From Aestuariibacter sp. (GTDB lineage: Bacteria > Pseudomonadota > Gammaproteobacteria > Enterobacterales > Alteromonadaceae): a stretch of DNA of 64,000 nt. Shown in pieces: positions 1 to 8,730 of the stretch (the stretch's first letter is position 1; each line of letters opens with the position of its first letter). The DNA lies in assembly GCA_017794925.1 (NCBI GenBank), contig CP051238.1, forward strand, positions 2,351,138 to 2,415,137. Direction: 5' to 3'. Position numbers and translations under genes: made by a program. A model generated the notes under the pieces. That model was not told the DNA's origin. It did not search any database and saw nothing but the letters and a program-made list of their open reading frames with translations.

Positions 1-1
1 T

Positions 2-763
2 TACCTCGCTAAAGGTGGGTCACTGGAGCGACTTATTGCTGAATTGTATGGCAAGGAAACGGGGTGCACGGGTGGCCGTGGTGGCTCTATGCACCTGAGT
101 GACTTAGCCGCTGGCTTTGTGGCCAGCACCGCAATCGTGGGCAACAGTATTCCTCTGGCTGTTGGAAATGCGTTGCATCAGCAGGTGCAGTGCCTGAATG
201 AAATGTCGGTGAGCTACTTTGGTGAAGGGGCTACCGAAGAAGGCGCGTTTTACGAGTCCGCAAATTTCGCAGCATTGCGGAAACTGCCAGTGCTGTTTGT
301 GTGTGAAAACAACCGCTACTCCGTGTATAGCCCAATGTCGGTCAGACAACCTGAGGACCGCTCTATCGTTCAATTAGCAAAAGCAATCGGGTTGAACGCC
401 GTTGATGTCGACGGCAATGATGTCGAGCAAGTGGCGTCGGTGAGTGCACAGTTAATTGACAACATTCGCGCCGGAAACGGCCCTGCACTAATCGAATGTC
501 ATACCTACCGGCACCGCGAACATTGTGGCCCCAACTTCGATGATGATTTAGGTTACCGTCCCGAGGAGGAGGTAGAACAATGGTTAGCAAAGGATCCCGT
601 TAAAGCGTTGGCTGATGCATTGTCTGCGCAAGGGGTTTCTCATGCAGACTTTGACGACGTGGAAAGCCAAATACAACGCGAGATTGATAATGCGTTCGAT
701 AGCGCATTGGCTGCACCGTTTCCCGATCCAGCTAATAACGGGCAGTATGTTTATGCAGACTAA
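2..763 (+). CDS. Thiamine-diphosphate dehydrogenase E1 component, alpha subunit (5' partial)
   Basis: The frame is open to the left edge, so the start lies outside the window; about 253 residues remain. The protein resembles the alpha subunit of pyruvate/acetoin-type dehydrogenase E1. Visible are the GCTGGRGGSMH stretch near the start and the ThDP motif beginning GEGA and ending about 30 residues later in ENN. These enzymes decarboxylate a 2-oxoacid and pass the acyl unit on. It is followed directly by the beta subunit, but no lipoyl E2 or E3 gene is in the window. The neighbours are sugar-modifying genes, so transfer of a two-carbon unit to a sugar is an alternative to ordinary 2-oxoacid oxidation. 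The family call is firm; substrate and acceptor are unknown. Confidence 0.85.
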   Translation, partial: YLAKGGSLERLIAELYGKETGCTGGRGGSMHLSDLAAGFVASTAIVGNSIPLAVGNALHQQVQCLNEMSVSYFGEGATEEGAFYESANFAALRKLPVLFVCENNRYSVYSPMSVRQPEDRSIVQLAKAIGLNAVDVDGNDVEQVASVSAQLIDNIRAGNGPALIECHTYRHREHCGPNFDDDLGYRPEEEVEQWLAKDPVKALADALSAQGVSHADFDDVESQIQREIDNAFDSALAAPFPDPANNGQYVYAD

Positions 764-1829
764 GGCAATGACGACCTTCGCCGAGCAGGTCAATCGCGCT
801 CAGCATGAAGCCATGAAGGCCGATCCGGGAATGCTGGCTTTTGGATTAGGTCTGACTGATCCAAAAGGGATTTTTGGCACAACTTCCGGGTTGGGCGAAG
901 CCTTCGGTGAACAGCGGGCATTTGATATGCCGACCGCCGAAAATGGCATGACCGGTATTGCTGTTGGTGCTGCGTTAGCTGGCAGCAGGGTGTTAATGAC
1001 ACACCAACGCCTGGATTTCTTTTTACTGGCCATGGATCAGTTGGTCAACAACGCCGCAAAATGGCATTACATGTTCAACGGACAGATGAAAGTCCCTATG
1101 ACTATCAGGCTGATAATTGGACGCGGCTGGGGTCAGGGACCCACCCACGCACAGAATTTACAGTCGTGGTTTGCGCATATCCCGGGCTTGAAAGTGATCG
1201 TTCCCAGTACAACGGATGCGGTGGCTAATCAGCTGTATTCTGCCATTATGGATGACAGTCCGGTGATTTTTATCGAACATCGCTGGTTACATCAACAGCA
1301 ATGTGAACAATCGCAACTGGTATCGCTTGACGTACCTTCACAACCAGTAAGAAAGCATCACGCTGGTAATGATTTTACGATTGTGGCAAATAGTTACATG
1401 GTGCTCGAAGCACTTCGAGCTGCCAGGCATTTGGCGCAACTAGGCATAGGCGTCGATGTGTTGGAAACCTGTGAATTGTCGCCGTCTCACTGGCAGCCTG
1501 TGTATGAGTCGGTAAACAATACCGGTCGCTTACTGGTGTGCGATAGCGCGCACACGTCCTTTTCTGTTGCATCGGAAGTCGTTAGTCGGGTCACTGAAAA
1601 TTGCTTTTCCAACCTGAAGCAGGCACCACAACGCATGGGCTATCCGGATTACCCGGAGCCAACCAGTGTTGCATTGACTAAGCATTTTTATCCAACCGCC
1701 GATAACATTGTTAACAGCGTATTAAATACCGTGCCTGCTCGCGTGGCATTACCTGATGGTAAAGAGCAGAGCGATGAGCCAATCCGGCCTCACGATGTGC
1801 CGGGCGACTGGTTTAAAGGACCTTTTTAA
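753..1829 (+). CDS. Thiamine-diphosphate dehydrogenase E1 component, beta subunit
   Basis: This is a pyruvate/acetoin-type E1 beta subunit with a Transket_pyr-like domain in the first half (PTAENGMTGIAVGAALAG, then the RLDFFLLAMDQLVN helix) and a transketolase-C-like domain in the second (FTIVANSYMVLEALRAA). The frame is open well upstream, but homology begins at MTTFAEQ. Starts at 747, 753 or 768 are all possible; 753 overlaps the alpha gene slightly and 768 does not. It should form an alpha2beta2 E1 with the preceding gene. The C-terminal tail, rich in charged residues and proline (DGKEQSDEPIRPHDVPGDW), is an extension I do not recognise. A FliA-like promoter sequence lies inside the gene at 1679-1705. 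Confidence 0.85.
   Translation: MQTKAMTTFAEQVNRAQHEAMKADPGMLAFGLGLTDPKGIFGTTSGLGEAFGEQRAFDMPTAENGMTGIAVGAALAGSRVLMTHQRLDFFLLAMDQLVNNAAKWHYMFNGQMKVPMTIRLIIGRGWGQGPTHAQNLQSWFAHIPGLKVIVPSTTDAVANQLYSAIMDDSPVIFIEHRWLHQQQCEQSQLVSLDVPSQPVRKHHAGNDFTIVANSYMVLEALRAARHLAQLGIGVDVLETCELSPSHWQPVYESVNNTGRLLVCDSAHTSFSVASEVVSRVTENCFSNLKQAPQRMGYPDYPEPTSVALTKHFYPTADNIVNSVLNTVPARVALPDGKEQSDEPIRPHDVPGDWFKGPF
1679..1705 (+). promoter_or_regulatory. Candidate intragenic sigma-28 (FliA) promoter
   Basis: TAAG at 1679-1682, 15 bases, then GCCGATAA at 1698-1705. The -10 is a perfect match to the FliA consensus, and the arrangement is identical to the one before the divergent sugar operon at 11994-12020. It lies inside the E1 beta gene about 130 bp before the first SDR and could drive the genes from 1835 onward. 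Chance occurrence inside coding sequence cannot be excluded. Confidence 0.45.
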
Positions 1830-1834
1830 ACACT

Positions 1835-2614
1835 ATGAATTTAAATATTAGTAACAAACTTGCACTGGTAACCGGCGCATCAGGCGGGCTGGGACAGGCT
1901 ATCGCAGAGGCGCTTTGCGCTGAAGGGGCAAGCGTCGTGTGGGTGGCCAGAAATATCGATACGCTTACGACACTGGCTGACTCCGCTGCCAAACAGTATG
2001 GTACTGAGCAATATGCCATCCAGGCAGATTTGAAAAATAAAGAGGGGACACTGGCGTTAATCAGGGAACTGCAGGAAAAAGCCCTGTCGCCTGACATCAT
2101 TATTAATAATGTCGGCGGTAACCTTGATATGCCAGACCCACTCAGCCCTACAGATAGCTGGCGCGACGTGATGGAATTTAATTTGTTCAACGCCATCGAA
2201 ATCAACAATGCTTTTATGCCTGAAATGCAAGCCAGAAAGTGGGGGCGGATTTGTCATGTTTCGTCCATTGCTTCGCTGGAGAATCAGGGCACGCCCATGT
2301 ATTGCGCAGCCAAAGCTGCGCTCAATGCTTATGTTCGGAGTGTTGGCCGGTATGTGTCGCCTGACAACGTCATTATGACCGCAGTCTTACCAGGCGCAGT
2401 GTTCACCGAAGGTGGATATTGGGACAAGACATTATCGGAGCGTCCTGAGCATGTTGAAAAATACCTCTCTGAGCGCATGGCCATTAAACGCTTTGGCACG
2501 CCAGAAGAAATCAGTAATTTCGTGACCTTTTTAGTATCTGAACATGCCTCGTTTGCAGTGGGCTCATCCGTTTTATTGGATGGTGGCCAGGGACGAGTAT
2601 TCTTTGAAGGCTAG
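1835..2614 (+). CDS. Short-chain dehydrogenase/reductase (sugar cluster SDR 1)
   Basis: A 259-residue classical SDR. The NAD(P) Rossmann motif TGASGGLG is near residue 15, NNVGG replaces the usual NNAG, a Ser is in HVSSIAS, and the catalytic YCAAK is intact. The C-terminus keeps the usual VGSSVLLDGGQG ending. It starts 6 nt after the E1 beta stop and ends 4 nt before the transketolase gene, so it is part of the same transcript. In this context it probably reduces or oxidises a sugar or nucleotide-sugar carbonyl. The exact substrate cannot be read from the sequence. Confidence 0.85.
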   Translation: MNLNISNKLALVTGASGGLGQAIAEALCAEGASVVWVARNIDTLTTLADSAAKQYGTEQYAIQADLKNKEGTLALIRELQEKALSPDIIINNVGGNLDMPDPLSPTDSWRDVMEFNLFNAIEINNAFMPEMQARKWGRICHVSSIASLENQGTPMYCAAKAALNAYVRSVGRYVSPDNVIMTAVLPGAVFTEGGYWDKTLSERPEHVEKYLSERMAIKRFGTPEEISNFVTFLVSEHASFAVGSSVLLDGGQGRVFFEG

Positions 2615-2617
2615 CTT

Positions 2618-3388
2618 ATGTTGAATAAATCGCTAAGACGAAGAATTGTCGAAATCGTTACCCGGGCTAAAGAAGGCCATATTCCCAGCTCTTTTTCGAT
2701 CGTTGATGTGATCGAACACATCTATGGTCATGTGTTGCGATATGACGCATCAAACCCAAATTGGGAACAACGAGATCAGTTTATTTTATCGAAAGGTCAT
2801 GGCTGTGCCGGCCTGTATGTCGTGCTGGAAAAGTATAACCTGCTATCTGCTGATGACCTTGCGAACTATTCCTTAAAAGACGGTATTCTTGGTGGGCATC
2901 CCGATCGCACGACAGTCCCATTCGTAGAAGCGTCAACTGGCTCTTTAGGTCACGGATTTCCATTTTCGGTAGGCATTGCCATTGCTAATAAGATCAAGTC
3001 GTTACCAGGGCGTGTGATCACCCTGGTGGGTGATGGTGAGTGTCACGAGGGCACTATTTGGGAATCGGCTCACATTGCGGTAAACCAAAAACTGGATAAC
3101 CTGACTGTGGTAGTGGATTGGAACCAGTCTGGTGCACAATTGTGTCCGGTAGATGATTTACCCGCCAAATGGGCAGCATTTGGCTGGGACGTGCATGTGT
3201 TTAACGGTCATGATGCTGCAGACATTGAAAATGCGTTTGCCAAAGTGGGTAAAGTGGGCAAACCGCTGGCATTGGTGGCGCAAAATATTAAAGGTTTTGG
3301 CGCCAGCCTGACGGAAGGGCATGGGCCCTGGCATCACCGTATTCCAAATGACGCTGAATACAAAGAATTAATGGAAGTGCTGTCATGA
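2618..3388 (+). CDS. Transketolase, N-terminal (ThDP-binding) subunit
   Basis: 256 residues matching the N-terminal third of transketolase. It has GHxGxG-like elements (SKGHGCAGLY, GSLGHGFPFSVGIA) and the ThDP/Mg motif GDGECHEGTIWE followed by VVVDWNQ. Transketolase moves two-carbon ketol units between sugars. Here the enzyme is split in two genes: the next gene starts inside this stop codon (ATGA), which usually means translational coupling and a heteromeric enzyme. Split transketolases occur in archaea and in some surface-polysaccharide and natural-product clusters. The location among sugar genes argues for a dedicated biosynthetic role rather than the pentose phosphate pathway. Confidence 0.88.
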   Translation: MLNKSLRRRIVEIVTRAKEGHIPSSFSIVDVIEHIYGHVLRYDASNPNWEQRDQFILSKGHGCAGLYVVLEKYNLLSADDLANYSLKDGILGGHPDRTTVPFVEASTGSLGHGFPFSVGIAIANKIKSLPGRVITLVGDGECHEGTIWESAHIAVNQKLDNLTVVVDWNQSGAQLCPVDDLPAKWAAFGWDVHVFNGHDAADIENAFAKVGKVGKPLALVAQNIKGFGASLTEGHGPWHHRIPNDAEYKELMEVLS

Positions 3389-4314
3389 AAGGCTTACGTG
3401 AACAATTTGCAGATACTATGCTGAGACTGGGCCAGCAGGATGACTCTCTGGTTGTTATGGTAGGGGATATCAGTCATGGGATCCTTCAGCCTTTCGCTAA
3501 AGCATGCCCTGGTAGGTTCTTCAATATCGGTATCTTAGAACCGTCCATGGTATCCGTTGCGGCAGGCTTTTCGAAACAAGGGCTAACACCTGTTACACAC
3601 ACCATCGCTCCTTTTTTGATTGAGCGTTCTTTTGAGCAACTGAAACTCGATTTCGGTTATCAAAATCTGGCGGGTAACTTTATTTCTGTCGGTGGCGCGT
3701 TTGATTACGCGCAGCTGGGTTGCAGCCATCATTGCTACACCGACGTATCTCTTATGTCGCATCTACCGGGTAGTCAGGTATTTTGCCCAGGCTCTGCAGA
3801 AGAGTTTGACGTCTTGTTTAGCGCTGAATATCGCGCATCGGCCATCAACTATTTTCGTTTAACAGAAAACCCGCACGGTGTGGAATTCGACCGGAAAGAC
3901 ATTCAGCCGGGCAAAATCATTTGTGCCCGAACCGGGAGTGAGGCCACCATAGTCGCATTGGGTCCACAACTCAAAAATGCGTTAGCTGCAGCCGAGGCAT
4001 TAGCAAAAGAGAATATTGATGCTGAAGTACTGTACGTGCATTCGGTCAAACCTTTCGACAGTGACGCAATAGTCAACAGCGTTGCCAAAACGGGCCGCGT
4101 AGTGGTAGTTGAAGAATTGTCGGCACAAGATGGTGTCTATAATGCTGTATTACGGGCATGGAATGGCCGCGGTAAAATGCAGAGCACGCAGCTGGCTATA
4201 GATCACTTTATTCACGGCTATGGTAGCTACGACGACTTGTGTGAGCGCAGCGGATTGTCTGCATCCAATATTGAACAAGCCGTGAAATCACTGGTGCATC
4301 ATGAAGTGGATTGA
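3385..4314 (+). CDS. Transketolase, C-terminal subunit
   Basis: 309 residues with a pyrimidine-binding domain (VVMVGDISHG, FNIGILEPSMVSVAAGFS) and a transketolase C-terminal domain (EATIVALGPQLKNALAAAEAL, then VLYVHSVKPFD). It pairs with the preceding ThDP-binding subunit, which it overlaps by 4 nt. The glutamate in GILEP sits where the catalytic Glu of the pyrimidine domain is expected. The 3' end overlaps the methyltransferase gene by 14 nt. Together the pair could add a two-carbon hydroxyacetyl unit to a sugar, but the acceptor is unknown. Confidence 0.88.
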   Translation: MKGLREQFADTMLRLGQQDDSLVVMVGDISHGILQPFAKACPGRFFNIGILEPSMVSVAAGFSKQGLTPVTHTIAPFLIERSFEQLKLDFGYQNLAGNFISVGGAFDYAQLGCSHHCYTDVSLMSHLPGSQVFCPGSAEEFDVLFSAEYRASAINYFRLTENPHGVEFDRKDIQPGKIICARTGSEATIVALGPQLKNALAAAEALAKENIDAEVLYVHSVKPFDSDAIVNSVAKTGRVVVVEELSAQDGVYNAVLRAWNGRGKMQSTQLAIDHFIHGYGSYDDLCERSGLSASNIEQAVKSLVHHEVD

Positions 4315-5458
4315 GCGCTGCACGCTCTGTGATAACGCGGATCTGACATTGTTATGGGATCTGCCACAGCTGCCTCTGTCGGAAACGTATGGTAAGTACG
4401 ACCCGACATTCAGGCATTTTGATCAACAGTTGGTGATGTGCCCTCATTGTGAGCATGTTCAACTGAAGTGTCAGTTAGATCCAGCCGTGCTCTACAATCA
4501 GGACGACTACCATTACAAAACCGCCAATTCAGGCGCAACCCCAAAGCGATTCGCGTGTTTTCATGATTTTGTTTGTGAGTTTCTTCCAGCCTTACCTGAC
4601 GTGGTTATTGATATAGGTGGTAATGACGAATCATTGGTCAGTACCTTCGACTGTTCAAAGCGATATGTCGTTGATCCCAGTATTCCAAAAAGTGAAGTGA
4701 AAAATGACGTCACGTTCGTAAAAGCGTTTGCAGAGCATATAAATTTAGCTGAATTGAATGCCGACTTAGTGGTGTTTTCTCACGTGCTTGAACATATGGT
4801 CGATCCTAAAGGCTTTATCTCACAGCTATTTGAAAGTTGCACGGAAACCACGTATTTCGCATTGGAAGTGCCGTGTTTTGACCGGCAGATAGGGGCGTTG
4901 AGATTCGATGCATTCTTTCATCAGCACTTGCATTACTTTCACGTCGATAGCCTGCAACATTTAATACACCAGTGTGGCGGTGAGATTGTTGCGATGCAGC
5001 CAAGCAGCGTCCCAACTTGCGGAGGGGCACTTATGGTAGTGTTTAAACAGAGCAATTCGCACACTCAATCTAACCCTGCACCTACACCGCAACAAACTGA
5101 TCGCGTCCAACGCTTTGAGGAAACGAAGCGTGCATTCTTGCAGCGCAATCATGCAATTGCCAATTGGATAACAGAACAAGACATCGTATTTGGTTATGGG
5201 GCAAGCCTGCTGCTACCCGTGATTTTTTATCATATTGGTGATGCATCTAAGGAAATTCACGTGATCCTTGATGACGATGCGGAAAAAGCGGGACTCACCT
5301 ATAAGAACATACCGAATGTGCAGGTGTCCTTGCCTGCAGATCAAACTATACCGGAGACGGCGGCCATGCTGGTGACGTCCTATGAGAACATACCGTTATT
5401 GCAGTCGGTTATACAACGTCGCTTTCAAGCCAACGTTTTTGAAGGATTTTCGCTGTGA
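4301..5458 (+). CDS. SAM-dependent C-methyltransferase-like protein with N-terminal zinc-binding domain
   Basis: 385 residues in the layout of NovU/TylC3-type sugar C-methyltransferases: an N-terminal zinc-binding domain (CTLCD at about residues 8-12, CPHC near 48), a central methyltransferase fold (VVIDIGGND, VLEHMVDP) and a C-terminal domain with a second Rossmann-like segment (VFGYGASLLLPV). The central glycine motif is DIGGND, not the usual DIGSNDG. Family members methylate keto-nucleotide sugars at carbon, creating a branch. It starts inside the transketolase gene and its stop overlaps the next gene's GTG start. A carbon-branching role fits the two ThDP enzymes upstream, but this is inference. 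Confidence 0.75.
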   Translation: MKWIERCTLCDNADLTLLWDLPQLPLSETYGKYDPTFRHFDQQLVMCPHCEHVQLKCQLDPAVLYNQDDYHYKTANSGATPKRFACFHDFVCEFLPALPDVVIDIGGNDESLVSTFDCSKRYVVDPSIPKSEVKNDVTFVKAFAEHINLAELNADLVVFSHVLEHMVDPKGFISQLFESCTETTYFALEVPCFDRQIGALRFDAFFHQHLHYFHVDSLQHLIHQCGGEIVAMQPSSVPTCGGALMVVFKQSNSHTQSNPAPTPQQTDRVQRFEETKRAFLQRNHAIANWITEQDIVFGYGASLLLPVIFYHIGDASKEIHVILDDDAEKAGLTYKNIPNVQVSLPADQTIPETAAMLVTSYENIPLLQSVIQRRFQANVFEGFSL

Positions 5459-6306
5459 TTAATTTTAAAGATTTGTTTGGAATGCTCTCTGAAACTTCAG
5501 CGTTTCATTGTCATCAATCCCCACTGTATAAGTTCACAAATGAGGTGTGTGCAGACTATATTGCATCAAGTGCCTTCGCCAGGACCGAGCCGGAAGGGTG
5601 TGATTTTGGTCCATTTGGCACGCTGGTACTACCTTATTATTCGATGGGCAATATCGACTCGCTAAAATTATTTGGTCTTGATGAACTTATCCTGTTTGCG
5701 TTTTATTTGCGTCATAAAGAAAGCTATAAAAACGTTGCTGATATGGGCGCAAATATAGGTTTGCACAGCACGTTGATGTCAAAAATTGGTTGGCAAGTTA
5801 CTGCGTTTGAGCCGGATCCTATTCATGTTGAGAAGATTCAGCAACACATGGCACTGAATCAGGTAACGTCCCTCTCCGTAAAGGAAAATGCTGTTGGTGC
5901 AGAAAACGCTGAATTAGTGTTCACACGGCTGATGGGCAACCGCACTGGTAGTCATATCAAAGGCAAAAAGCAAGACGTGTATGGTGACACCGAAGAGTTT
6001 ACCGTATCGTGTCTTGCCTTTGCTCCCTTAATGACAGAATTCGACTTTATAAAAATGGACATTGAAGGCGCAGAAGCCGATGCTATTTGTGCAACTGACG
6101 CCGAAGACTGGCAACATACCGACGTAATGCTGGAAGTGGGGAGTGACGATAACGCGAAGCGAATCTTTGAGCATGCCCAATCAATAGGGCTTAGTATGTT
6201 TAGTCAGAAAACCGGCTGGGAAAAGGTCGCAAGTCTTAAAGACATGCCGGTAAGTCATAGAGAGGGCAGTTTATTCCTGTCCGCCAACAAGACTACTGTA
6301 TGGTAA
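5455..6306 (+). CDS. FkbM-family methyltransferase
   Basis: 283 residues from a GTG start that overlaps the preceding TGA. The FkbM signature is present: the SAM motif VADMGANIGLHS near residue 100, FEPDP in motif II, and IKMDIEGAE about 100 residues later. FkbM proteins are mostly O-methyltransferases acting on sugar or polyketide hydroxyls, and are common in surface-glycan clusters. It ends inside the next gene (7-nt overlap). Substrate is not determinable from sequence. Confidence 0.85.
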   Translation: MINFKDLFGMLSETSAFHCHQSPLYKFTNEVCADYIASSAFARTEPEGCDFGPFGTLVLPYYSMGNIDSLKLFGLDELILFAFYLRHKESYKNVADMGANIGLHSTLMSKIGWQVTAFEPDPIHVEKIQQHMALNQVTSLSVKENAVGAENAELVFTRLMGNRTGSHIKGKKQDVYGDTEEFTVSCLAFAPLMTEFDFIKMDIEGAEADAICATDAEDWQHTDVMLEVGSDDNAKRIFEHAQSIGLSMFSQKTGWEKVASLKDMPVSHREGSLFLSANKTTVW

Positions 6307-7142
6307 CGACAGGAAAGTGGGAAACCAACGAGCGTATTGTTGGCTGTTGGGATTTTGAACAGCTGGATACCAGGCTGGGCAGCCTGTTTATCTTCATTCA
6401 TGAGTTAAATTGCGCTGAGAAAAGTGCTGGTACGATACATTTTTTAAATGTTCTGCCACAACATCAAGGGTTGATTGACGTCTGTCAGCGATTTTCGAAG
6501 CATCGTATCGTGGTAAACGATCTTTCTACGTTAGACATTCCGTCACTCATTCACGACCAATTGGACCCGTCAACGACCAGTAGAACGGGAAGTATGCAAT
6601 GGATTGGCCGTTTGTATGCCCAGAGCAATCGAGTGCAACCCTGCGCGAATACATCCGACTGTTTATCCAAAAATAACGATAAAGCAGTGGTGGCAGTGCA
6701 CTTAAAAAACAATCCGAATGACATTCAAAGCAATGCCGATCACGATGCGTGGCTGAGTGCTTTTGTCATGCTCAGCAAGCAGTATGGCAGCGTCAAATTT
6801 GTTATTGTTGGTGACGACGACATTCCGACTGCTATTGCGTCATTGGATTGTGTTGAGAAATTCCAAGGCAGTATTGGCGACTACTTTTCCGTAGTGTGTG
6901 AGGCCGACGCTTTTATTGGCATGTCCAGTGCGTTTTGCGCAGCGGCAATACTGGGCGCTAAACCTTATCGAGTGTGGAAACACATCGGTCATCATACAGA
7001 TATCATGGCGAGAGAGCTCAATCAGAACAATCAGTTTCCGTTTGCGATTGAGGGACAAAAAATGTGTATCGCCCACGACACGGTTGATAATATCGTGACT
7101 GAAACCAGTAACATGCTGCAGGCAATGAAAGATAAGGGTTAA
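6300..7142 (+). CDS. Glycosyltransferase-like protein (GT-B C-terminal lobe), uncertain
   Basis: 280 residues with no motif that assigns it securely. The second half (VAVHLKNNPND, then VKFVIVGDDD and EADAFIGMSSAFCAAAILGAKPYRVW) resembles the donor-binding lobe of GT-B glycosyltransferases such as GT9, where an acidic/small residue patch precedes an AA..G.P segment. The N-terminal half is unrecognised. It overlaps the FkbM gene and is followed 2 nt later by an SDR, so it is clearly part of the operon. If it is a glycosyltransferase it would be the only one in the cluster and thus the candidate that moves the finished sugar onto its acceptor. Confidence 0.5.
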   Translation: MVTTGKWETNERIVGCWDFEQLDTRLGSLFIFIHELNCAEKSAGTIHFLNVLPQHQGLIDVCQRFSKHRIVVNDLSTLDIPSLIHDQLDPSTTSRTGSMQWIGRLYAQSNRVQPCANTSDCLSKNNDKAVVAVHLKNNPNDIQSNADHDAWLSAFVMLSKQYGSVKFVIVGDDDIPTAIASLDCVEKFQGSIGDYFSVVCEADAFIGMSSAFCAAAILGAKPYRVWKHIGHHTDIMARELNQNNQFPFAIEGQKMCIAHDTVDNIVTETSNMLQAMKDKG

Positions 7143-7144
7143 TC

Positions 7145-7933
7145 ATGTTCAACACAGAGGCGTTTAAACACAAATCTGCGATGGTAACTGGTGGCAGCAA
7201 CGGAGTAGGGGCGCAAATTGCCCAGCGTCTCCTGGCTGCGGGTGCAAAGGTGATTATTGCCGACAAGGCTGCGCCCGAAGATGTGTTAAGCGATGCGCTA
7301 TACATTCCCTGTGATTTTGCTGACGTCACTTCAATAGATAATCTCTTTAAACATGAAGAGGTGAAGAGGGGTGTTGATATTCTGATTAATACTGCCCGCG
7401 GGCCCCGGGGCGATGCGCCTCTTGCAGAGAGTGCGGCGTCGTTTGATGCGGGTATAAACATAGCCTTGCGGGCTCCGTTATTACTTTCACAACATTTCAT
7501 AACTATGCAGTCTCCTTCTCAAACGAACCTGCAAACAGCGATAGTCAATATTTCATCGGTGTGTGCCAGCTATGTGTCAGGAGAGAGTGTGAGTTACCAT
7601 CTGGCAAAAGCCGGGCTTGAATCCATGACCCGTTACCTGGCGGTATACGGTGGTAAAAAAGGTGTTAGAGTGAATGCCGTCGCGCCGGGCTTTATTGTGG
7701 CAGATGCGCACAGCGACAGGTTTAACTCAGAAGAAAACACAGCATATCGTGAAAAGGCCTGTAAGGCACATCCGCTTAATCGTGTGGGCTCTGAGCAAAA
7801 CGTCACTGACGCAGTGTTATTTTTGGCATCGTCGAATGCTGCATTTATTACCGGTCAGACACTCAGTGTTGATGGCGGTCTTAACCTTAGGGATGGGTGG
7901 TGCCAGTTGAACGACTTTGAATTGAAGGGCTGA
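7145..7933 (+). CDS. Short-chain dehydrogenase/reductase (sugar cluster SDR 2)
   Basis: 262 residues, classical SDR with TGGSNGVG in the cofactor site, active-site YHLAK, a catalytic Ser in NISSVCA and the VDGG ending. The NNAG motif is replaced by NTARG, which is unusual. It lies between the glycosyltransferase-like gene and SDR 3, with gaps of 2 and 5 nt. Likely acts on a nucleotide- or phosphate-linked sugar. Confidence 0.83.
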   Translation: MFNTEAFKHKSAMVTGGSNGVGAQIAQRLLAAGAKVIIADKAAPEDVLSDALYIPCDFADVTSIDNLFKHEEVKRGVDILINTARGPRGDAPLAESAASFDAGINIALRAPLLLSQHFITMQSPSQTNLQTAIVNISSVCASYVSGESVSYHLAKAGLESMTRYLAVYGGKKGVRVNAVAPGFIVADAHSDRFNSEENTAYREKACKAHPLNRVGSEQNVTDAVLFLASSNAAFITGQTLSVDGGLNLRDGWCQLNDFELKG

Positions 7934-7938
7934 ACGCG

Positions 7939-8730
7939 ATGGTGTCAATATCCGGCAATCTTTTAGCTATTGTTACCGGCGCAAGTGCAGGTATCGGTAA
8001 GGCATGCGCCATAACGTTAGCTCAACAAGGCTTTGATGTATTAATGGTTGCTCGTAATAAAGATAAATTGCAGCAATGTCAGTCTGAAGTTAAGGCGTTA
8101 ACCAATACCAATGTATTTGCTTTGTCCGCCGATCTATACAATCCGGATTCTGCCGATCTGATCGTGGAATGGCTAAGCCAATATAACGGCACTTTACAGG
8201 TGCTGGTAAACAATGCCGGAGGCGTTGAAACCAGTGCGCCTTTCAGTGAATTGACAGACGAAGACTGGCATAGAACGTTTGAGGTTAATGTATTTTCAGT
8301 AGTACGGCTTTGCAGAGTTTTGCTGCCACGTATAAACAAAGACGGCAGAATTATTAATATATCCAGCATTACCGCTAACGAGCCGGGTCATTACAACCCG
8401 CATTACTCTGCAGCCAAAGCGGCACAGAATAATTTCACCAAACACTTTGCTCAGATCGCTGCCAGTCAAGGTGTAACCGTCAATTCAGTCTCACCGGGCA
8501 TCATCGAAACCGAGGGCTGGCGAGAACATATGCGTCACTCATTGGGCGATGACGATTTACAACAAAAACTAGCGAATGCAAGGCAACAGGCGGGTACAAA
8601 TATTCCTTTGAAACGGCTGGGTACAGCAGAAGACGTCGCTGGATTGGTAAGTTATCTGGCATCGCCGGGTGCGGCATATATCACGGGTTCCGACTTTACC
8701 ATTGATGGAGGCAAGCGCAGGCAAATTTAG
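7939..8730 (+). CDS. Short-chain dehydrogenase/reductase (sugar cluster SDR 3)
   Basis: 263 residues with all canonical SDR features: TGASAGIG, NNAGG, ISSIT and YSAAK, and the IDGG ending. Last gene of the + strand operon. Its stop codon overlaps the stop codon of the opposing nucleotidyltransferase by 4 nt, so there is no room for a terminator between the two converging operons. Three different SDRs in one cluster imply several redox steps on the sugar. Confidence 0.85.
   Translation: MVSISGNLLAIVTGASAGIGKACAITLAQQGFDVLMVARNKDKLQQCQSEVKALTNTNVFALSADLYNPDSADLIVEWLSQYNGTLQVLVNNAGGVETSAPFSELTDEDWHRTFEVNVFSVVRLCRVLLPRINKDGRIINISSITANEPGHYNPHYSAAKAAQNNFTKHFAQIAASQGVTVNSVSPGIIETEGWREHMRHSLGDDDLQQKLANARQQAGTNIPLKRLGTAEDVAGLVSYLASPGAAYITGSDFTIDGGKRRQI

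Noticed and set aside
104..373. Antisense open frames over the E1 genes and many other coding regions
   Set aside because: They are shadows of well-supported genes, lacking ribosome sites or recognisable domains.
615..752. Upstream extension of the E1 beta reading frame
   Set aside because: Overlaps the end of E1 alpha and lacks homology; family similarity begins near 753-768.
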